Source: Flavobacterium sp. BFFFF2 (GTDB lineage Bacteria; Bacteroidota; Bacteroidia; Flavobacteriales; Flavobacteriaceae). From it: a DNA stretch of 51,899 nucleotides. The notes beneath the pieces are model-generated. The model did no database searches and was not told where the DNA came from. It saw nothing but the letters and a program-made list of their open reading frames with translations. The position numbers and the translations under genes are program-made. Below are positions 16,559 to 24,890 of the stretch, piece by piece (the first letter of the stretch is position 1; every line of letters begins with the position of its first letter). The stretch is taken from positions 1-51,899 of the forward strand of contig NKJD01000025.1 of NCBI GenBank assembly GCA_002256385.1, given 5' to 3'.

Positions 16559-18706
16559 ATGAAAACACAATGTACTATTATTCTAATTTTCTTAACGGTG
16601 ATTTGTCATGGACAAATTGTCAATATACCCAATGCCAATTTTAAAGCAAAGCTGATTACACTTGGAAAAGATCTTAATGCTGATGGACAAATTCAATTAA
16701 CTGAAGCCTTAGCGGTTACCTCTCTTGATTTGGTATTTTCTTCTATTTCAGACCTGACAGGTATTGAAGCTTTTACCAATCTTCAATTTTTAAGATGCGA
16801 AAGCAATCAACTTACTTTCTTAAATGTACAAAATTTGACCAATCTTCGGTATTTATATTGCAATCACAACTTCCTCCCTGCCTTAAATGTACAAGGATTG
16901 ACAAATCTTAAATATTTATATTGTGATAACAACCAACTTCCGACCTTAAATGTGCAAGGATTGCCAAATCTTCAATATTTAAATTGCGAGTACAACCAAC
17001 TTACCTCCTTAAATGTACAAGGATTGACAAATCTTCAGACTTTATATTGCAATAACAACCAACTCGCTTCCATAAATGTTCAAGGATTAACAAACCTTCA
17101 AACTTTATCTTGCCAGGGCAACCAACTTCCAACCTTAAATGTGCAAGGATTAACAAATCTTCAAACGTTATATTGCTTCAACAACCAACTTACAAGTTTG
17201 TTTATAAAAAATGGGCGTGATGAAGAGATCATTTTTACTGGTAACCCTAACATTGCTTACATCTGTGCAGATGAAGTTCAACTTACTAGTATACAAAATA
17301 CATTAACAGGATTTGGCTATACCAATTGTAACATAAACAGCTATTGCAGTTTTACACCGGGCGGGACCTATTATACTATGCAAGGAAACAAGAAAATTGA
17401 TTTCAATACCAACGGATGTGATGTGTTAGATGCCATATACGCCCATCTAAAATTCACTATTTCCAATGGCACAACCACCGGAAGTTTAATTTCAAATGCA
17501 ACGAGTAATTATTCCATTCCAGTCCCTGCTGGTACACATACCATTACGCCACAATTTGAAAATCCAACTTATTTTAACGCTTCTCCAGCAAGTGCGACAG
17601 TAACTTTTCCTGCAACAACGAGTCCATTTACGCAAGATTTTTGCATCGTTCCCAATGGCATTCACCACGATTTAGAAGTGGTGGTTATTCCACTCATTCC
17701 TGCTCGACCCGGATTTGAGGCTACTTATAAAATAAAATATAAAAATAAAGGCGTTGTTGCAGAAAATGGTACTATTAATTTTAATTACAACGATGCAATT
17801 TTAGATTATGCTTCGTCGGGTGTTGCGCCAATCACACAAAGTGCGGGCACGCTTGCTTGGCCTATTGGTTCCATTGCTCCTTTTCAATCGGGTGAAATGA
17901 TGGTTACTTTACATGTAAATTCCCCCACTGCAACGCCAGCAGTACATGCAGGTGATTATTTGAGTTTTACAGCGACGATTAATGGATTAAACACAGATGA
18001 AACGCCAGATGACAACACTTTTGCATTAGCGCAAGTAGTTGTCAACTCCTTTGATCCAAATGATAAAACGTGTTTAGAAGGCAATACAATAAGCGAGAGT
18101 ATGATTGGCAAATATGTGCATTATATGATTCGTTTTGAAAACACAGGTACTTTTCCTGCTCAAAACATCGTGGTAAAAGATATGATTGACACAGCAAAAT
18201 TTGACATTTCCACTTTACAACTGACCGATGCTTCTCATGGTTGTGTTACCAAAATAGCGGACACCAACAAAGTAGAGTTCATCTTTGAAAACATCAACCT
18301 TCCTTTTGATAATGCCAATAATGATGGGTATGTCGCCTTCAAAATCAAGACAAACTCGACCATGGTTTTGGGTGATAGTTTCAGCAATTTGGCAAATATT
18401 TATTTTGATTATAATTTGCCAATTGTAACTAATAATTATACCACGACCATACAAAATGATTTAGGTATTAATCAATTCAATATTAATAACCTAACCCTCT
18501 TTCCAAATCCTGTAAAAGATATTTTACACTTTAAAACAAGTGAAAAAATAGTAAAAGTGGAAGTGTACGATATAACGGGAAGAATTATCAGCTCAAATGC
18601 AGTACACGAAAACAAAGTGGATGTAACCGCTTTGAAAACAGGAAATTATATACTAAAAGTATATACCGAAATCGGAATAACCACCACCAAAATAGTTAAA
18701 GAATAG
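16559..18706 (+). CDS. secreted leucine-rich-repeat protein with type IX sorting domain
   Basis: A signal peptide (MKTQCTIILIFLTVICHGQ) leads into seven near-identical 21-residue leucine-rich repeats (about 72-220) of the form LTNLQTLYCNNNQL-x5-VQG. These are encoded by 63-bp DNA repeats. A middle region with beta-sandwich character follows, including the SFDPNDK conserved-repeat domain (about 500-630) typical of Bacteroidota surface proteins. The last 75 residues are a type A C-terminal sorting domain (LFPNPVKDILHF ... VEVYDITGRII ... TGNYILKV), which directs transport by the type IX secretion system and surface attachment. The role is probably adhesion or binding. Repeat number may vary between strains through slippage. 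Confidence 0.9.
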   Translation: MKTQCTIILIFLTVICHGQIVNIPNANFKAKLITLGKDLNADGQIQLTEALAVTSLDLVFSSISDLTGIEAFTNLQFLRCESNQLTFLNVQNLTNLRYLYCNHNFLPALNVQGLTNLKYLYCDNNQLPTLNVQGLPNLQYLNCEYNQLTSLNVQGLTNLQTLYCNNNQLASINVQGLTNLQTLSCQGNQLPTLNVQGLTNLQTLYCFNNQLTSLFIKNGRDEEIIFTGNPNIAYICADEVQLTSIQNTLTGFGYTNCNINSYCSFTPGGTYYTMQGNKKIDFNTNGCDVLDAIYAHLKFTISNGTTTGSLISNATSNYSIPVPAGTHTITPQFENPTYFNASPASATVTFPATTSPFTQDFCIVPNGIHHDLEVVVIPLIPARPGFEATYKIKYKNKGVVAENGTINFNYNDAILDYASSGVAPITQSAGTLAWPIGSIAPFQSGEMMVTLHVNSPTATPAVHAGDYLSFTATINGLNTDETPDDNTFALAQVVVNSFDPNDKTCLEGNTISESMIGKYVHYMIRFENTGTFPAQNIVVKDMIDTAKFDISTLQLTDASHGCVTKIADTNKVEFIFENINLPFDNANNDGYVAFKIKTNSTMVLGDSFSNLANIYFDYNLPIVTNNYTTTIQNDLGINQFNINNLTLFPNPVKDILHFKTSEKIVKVEVYDITGRIISSNAVHENKVDVTALKTGNYILKVYTEIGITTTKIVKE

Positions 18707-18910
18707 CAAGCTGCCACTGCAACTGTTTGTAGTTTGCACCTGTTGGCATTGTTCGGAAGTGGATCGTTGAAATAAAGCTCGTTGATCACAGTGAAGTGCC
18801 AGGCTACATGACCGAAAAATTACTAGTTTTCAAAAAGTTAGCTGCTGGCGCATTGTACGATCAGCATTTTATTTTATATCCTGTTTATGTAAACCATTAC
18901 ACAAATAATA

Positions 18911-18949
18911 TTTGGTTAATAAAATTAACTAGATTACATTTGTAATCTA
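18911..18949 (+). promoter_or_regulatory. promoter with overlapping 9-bp palindromic operator
   Basis: TTTG (18911-18914), a 20-bp spacer, then TACATTTG (18935-18942) fits the Bacteroidota promoter pattern. A perfect inverted repeat, TAGATTACA-TT-TGTAATCTA (18930-18949), covers the -7 box. A protein bound there would block transcription. The winged-helix regulator encoded in the same operon (19550-19843) is the natural candidate, giving autoregulation. The sites are read from sequence; the regulator's binding is inferred. Confidence 0.7.
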
Positions 18950-18969
18950 ATAATCAAATATTTTACATC

Positions 18970-19557
18970 ATGAGCACACAAATGCCAAGTTCAGAAGAAC
19001 AAATTTCAATCATTGAGTCTTCTTTAAAACACAGTTCAAGTCAAAAAACAGGTGCGAGCAACTACTACATTATTTGGGGCGCTACTTTAGCTGCATTTTA
19101 CTTTGTCCAATTTCTTCATGCTCATTTTAAAACGCCTGTAACCGCCAATTTAGCGAATATTAGTACCTTGTTTTTTGCTGTTGGGGGCTTATTCTCGTAT
19201 TTACAATCAAAAAAAGACAGCAAAACAGAAACCATGATCCCATTAAACGAAAAAGTATACACTTACGGTTGGATCGGTGCGAGTATTGGGTTGGCCGTGT
19301 TGAATTTTACTTACCTATCAAATTTTTTAGAAATGTTATGTGTCGGTGTACTTCTAATTTTCGGGTTGGTGAATTTTATCATTGGTGGCATTACGCACTT
19401 CAAACCTTTGGTGGTTGGTGGCGTCCTATCGATGCTCCTTTGTATATTGATTACCAAGTGCGCCATAGAATACCAATTCCTACTTACTGCCATAGGTGTG
19501 CTTTTCTCTTGTCTTATTCCAGGATTGATGATGAAATCAAGCACTGCCCATGTTTAA
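18970..19557 (+). CDS. integral membrane protein, operon partner of a winged-helix regulator
   Basis: The protein has 195 residues with about five hydrophobic helices: about 32-51, 62-81, 96-115, 118-140 and 144-188 (probably two). The soluble start, SSEEQISIIESSLKHSS, is acidic and serine-rich. No specific family is recognised; similar small membrane proteins coupled to a winged-helix regulator gene are known in Bacteroidota. The last 8 bp overlap the start of the regulator gene, implying translational coupling. A promoter with a palindromic operator lies 20 bp upstream. The pair resembles a sensor-regulator or self-controlled stress module, but its function is unknown. Confidence 0.8.
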   Translation: MSTQMPSSEEQISIIESSLKHSSSQKTGASNYYIIWGATLAAFYFVQFLHAHFKTPVTANLANISTLFFAVGGLFSYLQSKKDSKTETMIPLNEKVYTYGWIGASIGLAVLNFTYLSNFLEMLCVGVLLIFGLVNFIIGGITHFKPLVVGGVLSMLLCILITKCAIEYQFLLTAIGVLFSCLIPGLMMKSSTAHV

Positions 19558-19843
19558 TGACCTAGATCCAATTTTACATTCTCAGCTTCGACTGGCCATT
19601 ATCTCAATTTTGATGGGCGTAGAAGAAGCTGAGTTTACGGCTATCAAAGAAATGACAAAAGCATCGGCAGGTAATCTGAGTCTACAGTTAGATAAATTAA
19701 AAGAAAACGGCTATGTAACGATCGAAAAAAGTTTTAAAAATAAATATCCTGTCACTAAATGCCGAATAACCAACAAAGGAATCCTTGCTTTTGAAAATTA
19801 TGTAAAAGTTCTAAAGCAATATTTGGACGTAAGTAAAGCCTAA
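19550..19843 (+). CDS. winged-helix transcriptional regulator
   Basis: A small DNA-binding protein, 97 residues, of the MarR/PadR-like winged-helix type. The helices EAEFTAIKEMTKASAGNLSLQLDKLKENGYV form the helix-turn-helix, and VTIEKSFKNKYPVTKCRIT forms the wing. LTNKG-like and LAFENYVKVLKQYLDV form the dimerising C-terminal helix. It overlaps the upstream membrane protein gene by 8 bp. The palindromic site on the shared promoter suggests that it represses its own operon. Target genes elsewhere cannot be judged. Confidence 0.9.
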   Translation: MFNDLDPILHSQLRLAIISILMGVEEAEFTAIKEMTKASAGNLSLQLDKLKENGYVTIEKSFKNKYPVTKCRITNKGILAFENYVKVLKQYLDVSKA

Positions 19844-20136
19844 AAAACGTCGTGTTCCTTTGGATAAAAGTATTGGTGTCCGTGAAGAAATAGTTCAACA
19901 ATTCATGTAATTAATCGAAAATAAATCACTGACTAAAAACGCAGTACGCTAAAATAATGGAGATAAGTGCTTCAGCTAACCTTTAGAAATTCCAATTAGC
20001 TTCCCTCCTACCCTTATAAAAATAATTTACCTTTGATAGCATCAAAATCTTTTACAGTGACGTCCGCTGCAACCCCGCATCCACGTTGGCAACAAGCTTT
20101 TTGACAATCGCAGCATTCCATCACCTAACGCAACAA

Positions 20137-21189
20137 ATGAAAATGACGACTTTATTATTTGTAATGCTGCTTTTCGGCTGCAATCAAGGCAACACCGCCA
20201 ACAAAGGACACCAGCAAACAACTTTGCCAAAAGTTAGCATCAAGCCCGAAACCAAAGACTCCATTAGTTCCTTTGGACCAAACTCCATTGTTCGGACGGT
20301 GATGAAAGATAAAAAGGGCCATATTTGGATGGCTTCATGGGACGGTATTTTTCGGTACGATGGCAAGTCTTTTACCAACATGACAAGCAAAGTGAGTTCG
20401 GCTCGCTTTTTTTCGATTATTGAAGATCGAAAAGGCCACTTTTGGTTTGGTACCATTGGAGAAGGCGCCTATTATTACGATGGCAAATCTTTTACACATT
20501 TCACCACCAAAGAAGGCCTTCTTAATAATGAAGTTACCAGTATTTGTGAAGATAAAAAAGGGAACATCTGGTTTGGCGTTTCTGGAGGCGCAAGCTGTTA
20601 CAATGGGAAATACTTTCGAAATTATATCATAGAAGGGAATGCCATCCATGAAGCTTTGACGTGGAAAACTTTTCCAGAGAGTCAGCCTATGGGCGTACAG
20701 ATGATCATGGAAGACAAAAAGGGCAAATTATGGGTTGGCTCCAAAGGTGCACTTTTTACCTTTGATGGAAATACATTTACAGCGCTCAAAAATAAAGAAG
20801 GTCAGGCCTTTGTAAACGTGTGGAGTATCACCGAGGATCAAAAAGGGACTATTTGGTTTAGTGCCGAAAACGGACTTTGGCGTTATGATGACAGTACATT
20901 TTCAAAGTTTTCGGAATTCGGTGCAATATCAATAATGGAAGATAAAAAAGGAAACATCTGGACTTCGTCAACCACTGCCATGTATAATAAGCACTGGACG
21001 CTTTCTCGTTACGATAAAAAGTCTTTATCTACTGAAAAACCAACAGCCACCGAAATTTCAAGTAAACAACTGATATTTGGCATACTAGAAGATGCTGATG
21101 GAACTATTTGGTTTGGCACTGGTCATGGGGTTTATCGGTATGATGGCATGACGATCACGGACTTTAAGGAGAAGCAAGGAGATTATTAA
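20137..21189 (+). CDS. single seven-bladed Reg_prop propeller lipoprotein
   Basis: The start at 20137 gives a lipoprotein signal (MKMTTLLFVMLLFGC), with the acylated Cys after LLFG; an upstream TTG frame start has no such signal. Seven Reg_prop repeats of the form I-x-ED-x-KG-x-IWFG-x-GVYRYDG follow and account for the whole protein, so it should fold into one seven-bladed beta-propeller. In hybrid two-component systems two such propellers sit outside the cell membrane and bind sugars; here there is no transmembrane helix, kinase or regulator domain. It is closest to the protein at 30097 (shared SSARFFS and GHFWF blocks). A TACCTTTG -7 box at 20028-20035 may be its promoter, without a clear -33 element. 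Confidence 0.88.
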   Translation: MKMTTLLFVMLLFGCNQGNTANKGHQQTTLPKVSIKPETKDSISSFGPNSIVRTVMKDKKGHIWMASWDGIFRYDGKSFTNMTSKVSSARFFSIIEDRKGHFWFGTIGEGAYYYDGKSFTHFTTKEGLLNNEVTSICEDKKGNIWFGVSGGASCYNGKYFRNYIIEGNAIHEALTWKTFPESQPMGVQMIMEDKKGKLWVGSKGALFTFDGNTFTALKNKEGQAFVNVWSITEDQKGTIWFSAENGLWRYDDSTFSKFSEFGAISIMEDKKGNIWTSSTTAMYNKHWTLSRYDKKSLSTEKPTATEISSKQLIFGILEDADGTIWFGTGHGVYRYDGMTITDFKEKQGDY

Positions 21190-21454
21190 CCAATTAGTTA
21201 ATGATGAATTGGAAGATGATTAGCACTTTTTGAGCAGTTAAAAAACAGAAACCGCTACCATTGTTTTTTCAACACCAGAAAGTAGCGGTACCTGCGTTGT
21301 TTCGAGCAGGTAACATGGTACGTTTATAACCAATTGCTATCTTTAACAAACCCAAGGCCATAGCCGAACAGATGAAATAAATTAATGAGAAAAAAAATCG
21401 CAACAACCTCAATTGACAGCATGTTGGCGCTACTATGATAAACCAGTACAATAT

Positions 21455-21958
21455 ATGAAACACATAAAAATACTGTTGATGTTCATTTGTTTGACGTTCA
21501 CACAATGGTCAGCTGCTTGCGACTGCGAGTCGCAGGGAAACTTTTTAAAAGTTGCCGAAAAAACCCAATTTGTCGCGTTAATAAAAGTGACTAAATATTT
21601 AACGTTCAAAGACATTTACAACGAGAACATGCCGATGTCTATGGAAGTTGAAATCGTTGCTGTTTACAAAGGACAAGAAACGCGAAAAAAAGTGACTGTT
21701 TGGGGCGACAACGGCATATTATGCAGGCCATACCTTTCAACATTTAAAACGGGCAACTATTATGTCATTGCTTTCAATCGGGCCTCAGAAACCTCAAGAG
21801 GGCTGGCAAGTGAAGGTGAAAAAGACTCAGACTATTCGATTTCAATTTGTGGCGAATATTGGTTAGAAGCTGACATGCAACGTAAAACGGCCAAAAGCCC
21901 AACCACCACCTACCAAACGCAACTTAAGCTGAAAGAGTTAAAATTGGCGTTCCGTTAA
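21455..21958 (+). CDS. secreted TIMP/NTR-like protein
   Basis: The signal peptide MKHIKILLMFICLTFTQWSAA is followed directly by CDCES, so cleavage would expose an N-terminal Cys-x-Cys, the feature by which animal TIMPs chelate the zinc of metalloproteases. C22 and C24 could pair with C90 (NGILC) and C132 (ISIC); the C22-C90 distance is close to C1-C70 of TIMPs. The body is beta-rich, with an OB-fold-like pattern VEIVAVYKGQ and KVTVWGD, and 168 residues long in all. Bacterial NTR/TIMP-like proteins are known but poorly studied, so protease inhibition is an inference. It lies between two propeller genes on the same strand. Confidence 0.75.
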   Translation: MKHIKILLMFICLTFTQWSAACDCESQGNFLKVAEKTQFVALIKVTKYLTFKDIYNENMPMSMEVEIVAVYKGQETRKKVTVWGDNGILCRPYLSTFKTGNYYVIAFNRASETSRGLASEGEKDSDYSISICGEYWLEADMQRKTAKSPTTTYQTQLKLKELKLAFR

Positions 21959-22234
21959 ATTTTAAATTATAATTGGTCCTTGAGCGGCTTAATGAAATGC
22001 TGCTTCTTTATTGGGAACCACTTTTACAGTTCCCAAAAAATAATATCTTTACGATGAGCTACATGTTCCAGCAACCCACTGTGGAAGCCAAGCGGTGACA
22101 CATTTCCTATATGTTAAAATATTTGGACATTCAAATCAATTTAGGCAACAAAATTGCCACTTTATCGTTGTTAAATCATGAAAAAATTGCGCAGCCAATT
22201 GATGGGAAATAAACGAATTAACAATGAGTTACAA

Positions 22235-23338
22235 ATGACTATATTCAACATTATTCCTTCGAAATTAGCGGTAATTACGTGGCTGGTTCTTTATCTAAAT
22301 TTCTGCCACGGACAACCGTATCATAAATCATGGAATGAATCCAATAATGCGCACTTAACAGCTCAATCAATCGGCCCGAATGCAGCAGCCAAAGGCATAG
22401 ACCCGCAAATACGAAGTATTTTCCAAGACAAAAGGGGAAATTATTGGTTTGGCACAAATGGAGCCGGCGTATATTTTTACGATACAAAAACACTCATCCA
22501 TTATACCAAAGAGGACGGACTTGCCGACAATCAAGTCATAAACATACAAGAAGATGATTTGGGAAATCTTTGGTTTGAATCAGGTACATTCAGCATGAGT
22601 ACATTTGATGGCACAAAATTCACTACATATTCCGATCAGGTCAAAATAACGAACGGCACCGAAACGGACTGGAAATCAAAAAACTCCGATTTATGGTTTT
22701 ATGCTGGTGGTGGTGGATTCCGATACAGTGAATCAACACTCACCTATCTCCCTTTTGCCCCGGCAAGTTTTAATACACCAAGCAACGCCCCTTTTTCGCT
22801 GAGTCGCTATGGCGTGTACTGCATCCTCAAAGACACAAAAGGAAACGTGTGGTTTGGAACTCAAGCCGAAGGCGTATGCCAATTTGATGGCAAAAAGCGC
22901 ACCTGGTTTAAAGAAAAAGGACTCGCTGGACCTGCCGTTCTTGGTATATTTGAAGACAGTAAGGGCAACCTTTGGTTTGGAAATAATGGGGCAGGATTAT
23001 TTAAATATGATGGGGAAAATTTGACCAATTTCACGGAACAAAATGGCCTTAATAATACCGACTTTATAGCTACTGGAAAGCCTGACATAGGAACTTTGGC
23101 TCGTGTCTATGCAATTAACGAAGACCACAACGGAAATATCTGGGTTGGAACGGTGGACGCTGGTGTTTGGAAAATTGACGGCAACAAATGGACTCATTAT
23201 ACAACCGAAAATGGACTTACTAGCAACGCCGTAAATACAATTTATAAAGACAAAAACAGCGAACTGTGGTTTGGAACCGATAGCAATGGCATCTGTAAAT
23301 TCAACGGTACCACATTTACTGAATGGACCATCAAATAA
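22235..23338 (+). CDS. single seven-bladed Reg_prop propeller protein, secreted
   Basis: The start at 22235 gives a normal signal peptide (MTIFNIIPSKLAVITWLVLY...CHGQ); an upstream ATG at 22178 would add 19 polar residues. The Cys lies in NFCHGQ, which is a poor lipobox compared with TSCHGQ in the paralogues at 32381 and 33580, so it may be released or weakly acylated. Seven Reg_prop blades can be counted. Blade 3 (NSDLWFYAGGGGFRYS) is degenerate. There is no transmembrane or output domain. A serine hydrolase gene starts 44 bp downstream, so the two may be co-transcribed. Likely a periplasmic or outer-membrane ligand-binding propeller. Confidence 0.87.
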   Translation: MTIFNIIPSKLAVITWLVLYLNFCHGQPYHKSWNESNNAHLTAQSIGPNAAAKGIDPQIRSIFQDKRGNYWFGTNGAGVYFYDTKTLIHYTKEDGLADNQVINIQEDDLGNLWFESGTFSMSTFDGTKFTTYSDQVKITNGTETDWKSKNSDLWFYAGGGGFRYSESTLTYLPFAPASFNTPSNAPFSLSRYGVYCILKDTKGNVWFGTQAEGVCQFDGKKRTWFKEKGLAGPAVLGIFEDSKGNLWFGNNGAGLFKYDGENLTNFTEQNGLNNTDFIATGKPDIGTLARVYAINEDHNGNIWVGTVDAGVWKIDGNKWTHYTTENGLTSNAVNTIYKDKNSELWFGTDSNGICKFNGTTFTEWTIK

Positions 23339-23382
23339 ATAAGCCGCGTCTGCACCGACACAGCGCAACAATATGTGGGAAC

Positions 23383-24804
23383 ATGAAACAAATGACAAGA
23401 ATCTTAGTAATGCTCATCATGCTATTTGCTGCCAAACAAAGCGTTGGCCAGGCAGATTATTCGAAAATTGTTGACTATTACAACAAAGAAAAGAACTTTA
23501 ATGGGGCCGTTCTGGTGGCAACAAATGGCAAAATTGATTTTTTATCTGGCATCGGCATTTCGAACAGGCAGAGCCAAACGAGCATGAACTCAAAGACAAA
23601 ATTTAAAATTGCTTCCATCACCAAAGCCTTTACCGCCGTACTGATCCTTCAACTTTATGAACAAGGTAAAATTGATTTGAACGCAAGTTTTGGCAACTAT
23701 TATCCAACGTATAAAGGGGAAGCTAAAGACAAAGTGACGATACGTAACTTACTCACCTACAGCTCAGGAATTCCGAACCTTGCCGAAAAGGCTGGCATGA
23801 AATCGCATCAAATTCCATTGACAATTGACGCGTACATCGATACCTATTGCAGCGGTCAATTGGCGTTTGCCCCCGGGGAAAAAAGCAATTACAGCAACAC
23901 CGAATACATCATCTTGCACAAAATTATTGAGAACATGAGCAAGAAATCCTATGCAACCTTATTGCAAGAAAATATTTTATCCCCGCTAAAAATGGACAAC
24001 ACGGGTATGTTACAGGCAAAAGACATCATCGTCGGATTAACGGAATCATACACCATTGATGAGGCAACCAAAGCCATTACTTCTGATGAGCCTTATTTTA
24101 TAGAGAATTTCTTTGGAGCAGGTGCCATGTACTCGACTGTAGAAGATTTACTAAAATTCGACACGGGTATTTTTAGTTATCAATTATTAAATGAGGCAAC
24201 CACCAAGCTGATGATAAAACCAAACGAAAACCTCAATGGGGCAGCATTTGGTGTTTGGTATGCCGACGGCTATGGCACCTTTAGCAAACCATTTATTTAC
24301 CGCACGGGCGGAATTTTGGGGGCTTGTTCTAACTGGATTCATACCATGGAAGATAAAAAATCAATTATTATTTTTAACAACACCAACGGGACAAACTTGT
24401 ATGAACTATCAGAGCAGTTGTACTTGGCCAGTAACGGACAAAAACCTTCCATACCCGAGATTACAAAACAAGAAAGTGCTGCGGATGTGGTGCATGACCT
24501 TGAAAAAATAAAAGGCACCTGGCTCTTGGACTTGCGACCAAGCCCATCAAGCGAACCCTATTTCAAAGATTTTATCATTGAAACAAGCAAGGGAAAAGCA
24601 TTTAGTGGTGAATTCTATGGCACAAAATTCAAAGGCGGTTATTTTAACACCGACTGGGATCAGTTGTATTTTGCCTTTACAACCGGCGACAAAGAAAACA
24701 CCTACTATCACTCTGGTTATGTGGATGGTGGAAAGATGGTTGGGATTTCATATTGTCCTGGACGGAAATTTACTTCTCATTGGACAGGAACAAAAAAACA
24801 GTAA
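23383..24804 (+). CDS. secreted serine hydrolase, beta-lactamase class C fold
   Basis: A penicillin-binding-protein-like serine hydrolase of 473 residues. The start at 23383 gives the signal peptide MKQMTRILVMLIMLFAAKQSVGQ; the longer frame overlaps the upstream gene. The catalytic SxxK is S78-I-T-K81, and the second motif YxN is Y170-S-N172. The third motif is RTGG in place of the KTG or HxG of true beta-lactamases, common in esterase- or peptidase-like members. A C-terminal beta domain (about 380-473), typical of these enzymes in Bacteroidota, follows. Substrate not predictable: D-amino-peptide, ester or lactam. It is exported to the periplasm or beyond. Confidence 0.9.
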   Translation: MKQMTRILVMLIMLFAAKQSVGQADYSKIVDYYNKEKNFNGAVLVATNGKIDFLSGIGISNRQSQTSMNSKTKFKIASITKAFTAVLILQLYEQGKIDLNASFGNYYPTYKGEAKDKVTIRNLLTYSSGIPNLAEKAGMKSHQIPLTIDAYIDTYCSGQLAFAPGEKSNYSNTEYIILHKIIENMSKKSYATLLQENILSPLKMDNTGMLQAKDIIVGLTESYTIDEATKAITSDEPYFIENFFGAGAMYSTVEDLLKFDTGIFSYQLLNEATTKLMIKPNENLNGAAFGVWYADGYGTFSKPFIYRTGGILGACSNWIHTMEDKKSIIIFNNTNGTNLYELSEQLYLASNGQKPSIPEITKQESAADVVHDLEKIKGTWLLDLRPSPSSEPYFKDFIIETSKGKAFSGEFYGTKFKGGYFNTDWDQLYFAFTTGDKENTYYHSGYVDGGKMVGISYCPGRKFTSHWTGTKKQ

Positions 24805-24890
24805 TAATGGTTGCAATTGCAATATGGAATTGGGTACCCAAAAACAAGGTTTTGATCTATTTTTCAGAAAAAAATTAAACCAATATCTCC

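Noticed and set aside
22011..22036. Hairpin TTGGGAAC/GTTCCCAA as a terminator
   Set aside because: The 8-bp stem is real but is followed by A residues rather than T residues on either strand, so termination is not supported.
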